Positions 16,389 through 17,352 of a stretch of 17,352 bases of DNA are shown piece by piece. Below the pieces are notes generated by a model, which worked only from the letters and a program-made list of their open reading frames with translations, was not told the origin of the DNA and made no database searches. This DNA is from Candidatus Coatesiibacteriota bacterium (GTDB lineage: Bacteria > B130-G9). Where the stretch lies: positions 1 to 17,352 of the forward strand of contig JAFGIT010000086.1 of the NCBI GenBank assembly GCA_016929465.1. Reading direction: 5' to 3'. The position numbers were made by a program, and so were the translations under genes. Every line of letters begins with the position of its first letter. Position 1 is the first letter of the stretch.

Positions 16389-16406
16389 TGGATCAATATT
16401 GATCCA
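16389..16406. repeat. 18-bp perfect palindrome, possible activator site
   Basis: TGGATCAATATTGATCCA is a perfect palindrome related to the dyad at 16305-16327. Its centre is about 136 bases upstream of the predicted sigma-54 start. Confidence 0.65.
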
Positions 16407-16507
16407 CTTCGAGGATCTCCGGCACCTCTGACATCGCGGCACCTTCCATCCCTTCTTGCAGCCATATAGCCACGATCACGCATAGCGAGGGACGATAAAA
16501 CCAGAAA

Positions 16508-16523
16508 TGGCACGAAATCTGCC
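16508..16523 (+). promoter_or_regulatory. Sigma-54-type (-24/-12) promoter before the 59-residue gene
   Basis: TGGCACGAAATCTGCC has a complete TGGCACG -24 element and CTGC at -12, with 10 bases between GG and GC. The predicted start is near 16534, about 55 bases before the ATG at 16589. It shares TGGCAC-N5-CTGC with the site at 5629-5644. Confidence 0.62.
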
Positions 16524-16588
16524 TCTTCGAGCTGCGCAGTATTGCCCAATAATCTGAGAATAATCGCAGCATAAAGGAGATAATTACG

Positions 16589-16768
16589 ATGCAGACTGAT
16601 GCAGTCCAAGCTAATATGAAGATATTTCTCGCCCTCATAATACTCGCCGCGCTCATCGGCATACTCGGCTCATATCTGTCGGAGGGACAGGTAGTTGATG
16701 GAGAACTAACGTCTTGGGCGGCGGAGGTGGACCTCGATCGATGGCGAATCGAAATATTGCAGCATTAG
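16589..16768 (+). CDS. 59-residue single-pass membrane peptide
   Basis: An ATG preceded by AAAGGAGA at 9-base spacing opens a 59-residue frame. The protein has a short polar N terminus (MQTDAVQAN), one hydrophobic helix (about residues 10-29, MKIFLALIILAALIGILGSY), and an acidic, Trp-containing tail (LTSWAAEVDLDRWRIEILQH). A second ATG at 16616 would start right at the helix but lacks a ribosome site. The strong ribosome site and clean helix argue for a real gene, as does the sigma-54-type promoter 66 bases upstream. I recognise no family. It is not RnfB: no CxxC iron-sulphur motifs follow. It may be co-transcribed with the secreted protein gene at 16942. Confidence 0.6.
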   Translation: MQTDAVQANMKIFLALIILAALIGILGSYLSEGQVVDGELTSWAAEVDLDRWRIEILQH

Positions 16769-16800
16769 AAGCGCTCAGCGCCTTGTATCGTTTCCAGTCT

Positions 16801-16836
16801 GTCCATAAGGTCCATTCATGTCCCCATTTGTCCATA
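16801..16836. repeat. Four GTCC-led repeats with about 10-bp period
   Basis: GTCC begins at 16801, 16810, 16820 and 16830, mostly as GTCCAT. The spacing is close to one DNA turn, so a protein could bind all on one face. It lies about 105-140 bases before the gene at 16942. Confidence 0.45.
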
Positions 16837-16941
16837 ATTGCAGCACAGCCTACTTGTGCCCGCCGCTACACCCTTTGTACAGGCTGGAAAGCCCACCCTA
16901 AACCGAATGACACACACAGCTAAACTCAAAGGAGACTACTT

Positions 16942-17352
16942 ATGTCTGGAGGCTTTGGCCGCTTCTTCCTGGTCCTTTTGACCTGCTCAATCCTGCTAAC
17001 CGCAACTGCACAGGCCTTGGAGATCGCGGTCGCGCTCACGCCCAGGTCCGTCCGGGGTGTTTCAGAAGTCGTCTCGGAGGGCGCGTTCGTCCCGAGAGAG
17101 CTCGAGGCGTTTCGCCTCAAGGTCAACGGCGGGCCCGTCGAGCAGGTCTTCGCTGGTCGCGAGCGCGATATGCGGAAAGGCATGGACGACGAAGACTGCG
17201 TTGACCTCGCGATGATCTACAAATTCAGCATCCCCAAGACAGAGAATGCCTTGAACGCGGCCTATTGGCTGAGCAAGCTGCCCGGCGTTGAGTGGGCGGA
17301 GCCAATATACGACCTTCCGGCCACGCCAGAGCCGTCGCTCGATTTCGGCGAT
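16942..17352 (+). CDS. Secreted protein, probable subtilisin-family (S8) protease precursor (partial)
   Basis: An ATG preceded by AAAGGAG at 7 bases opens a frame that runs off the right edge after 137 codons. Residues 1-25 are a signal peptide (basic-free start, core FFLVLLTCSILLTATAQA, likely cleavage after AQA). Residues about 90-127 include MIYKFSIPKTENALNAAYWL then SKLPGVEWAEPIYDLP. This resembles the end of the prodomain of secreted subtilisin-like proteases, where a segment of the form LxxxPGVxxAEPxY precedes the catalytic domain. The catalytic Asp/His/Ser lie outside the window, so the enzyme call is inference from the prodomain. The upstream 59-residue gene is 173 bases away on the same strand. 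Confidence 0.7.
   Translation, partial: MSGGFGRFFLVLLTCSILLTATAQALEIAVALTPRSVRGVSEVVSEGAFVPRELEAFRLKVNGGPVEQVFAGRERDMRKGMDDEDCVDLAMIYKFSIPKTENALNAAYWLSKLPGVEWAEPIYDLPATPEPSLDFGD

Larger units (their letters stand above)
16216..16588. other. Non-coding region after rnfA: hairpins, dyads, sigma-54-type promoter
   Basis: No protein resembling RnfB or any other family is encoded; the minus-strand open frames here run through the palindromes. It contains the recurrent hairpin (16234-16254), two related dyads (16305-16327 and 16389-16406), a 6-bp outer pairing ATCAGG/CCTGAT (16301-16306, 16339-16344), a sigma-54-type promoter (16508-16523) and the leader of the small gene at 16589. Confidence 0.6.

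Noticed and set aside
16216-16588. A possible degraded rnfB after rnfA
   Set aside because: No CxxC iron-sulphur pattern or RnfB-like N terminus appears in any frame; the sequence is made of hairpins and promoter.
16157-16609. A 150-codon minus-strand open frame possibly encoding a protein after rnfA
   Set aside because: It overlaps rnfA antisense and runs through palindromes; no motif or ribosome site.

Overview
The window (17,352 bases, moderately GC-rich, dense in Shine-Dalgarno-led genes) looks like chromosomal DNA of an uncultured, probably Gram-negative, candidate-phylum bacterium. The signs are several exported FG-GAP/VCBS and Ig-like proteins, a very large kinase fused to a sigma-54 activator, Rnf membrane subunits, and many short structured repeats between genes. 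There is no rRNA, tRNA, CRISPR array or transposase to fix the taxonomy, and I do not name a phylum.

Layout, left to right. (1) 1-3153, minus strand: a two-gene operon of exported FG-GAP beta-propeller proteins; the second runs off the left edge. (2) 3376-3411: a rho-independent terminator closing the next minus-strand operon. (3) 3476-5596, minus: two exported proteins with Ig-like domains, preceded by a good sigma-54-type promoter at 5629-5644. (4) 5597-6132: non-coding, with a 19-bp direct repeat and several dyads. (5) 6133-11358, minus: a 1741-residue protein reading Ser/Thr kinase - NTPase - TPR - GAF - sigma-54 AAA+ - Fis-type HTH. (6) 11467-12198, minus: ribonuclease HII. (7) 12402-12749, minus: a small three-helix membrane protein. 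(8) 12750-13411: non-coding, with 19-bp direct repeats around a 162-bp multi-hairpin element, then a sigma-70 promoter. (9) 13412-16215, plus: rnfD-rnfG-rnfE-rnfA without rnfB or rnfC. (10) 16216-16588: non-coding, with a second copy of the hairpin seen before rnfD, two related dyads and a second sigma-54-type promoter. (11) 16589-16768, plus: a 59-residue membrane peptide. (12) 16942-17352, plus: the N-terminal part of a secreted protein, probably a subtilisin-family protease.

How it may fit together. The most coherent idea is a sigma-54 regulon. The giant regulator carries its own activator and DNA-binding domains. Two TGGCAC-N5-CTGC promoters lie in the window, each before genes for exported or membrane proteins. 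TGG...CCA dyads lie upstream of both, and those upstream of the second promoter sit at about -136 and -217, where enhancer sites are expected. The regulator's kinase, NTPase and GAF domains would be the sensory input. The link between regulator, dyads and promoters is inference. The domains, promoter matches and dyads are read directly. Separately, the Rnf genes form a membrane module (RnfD, G, E, A) whose soluble partners must be encoded elsewhere.
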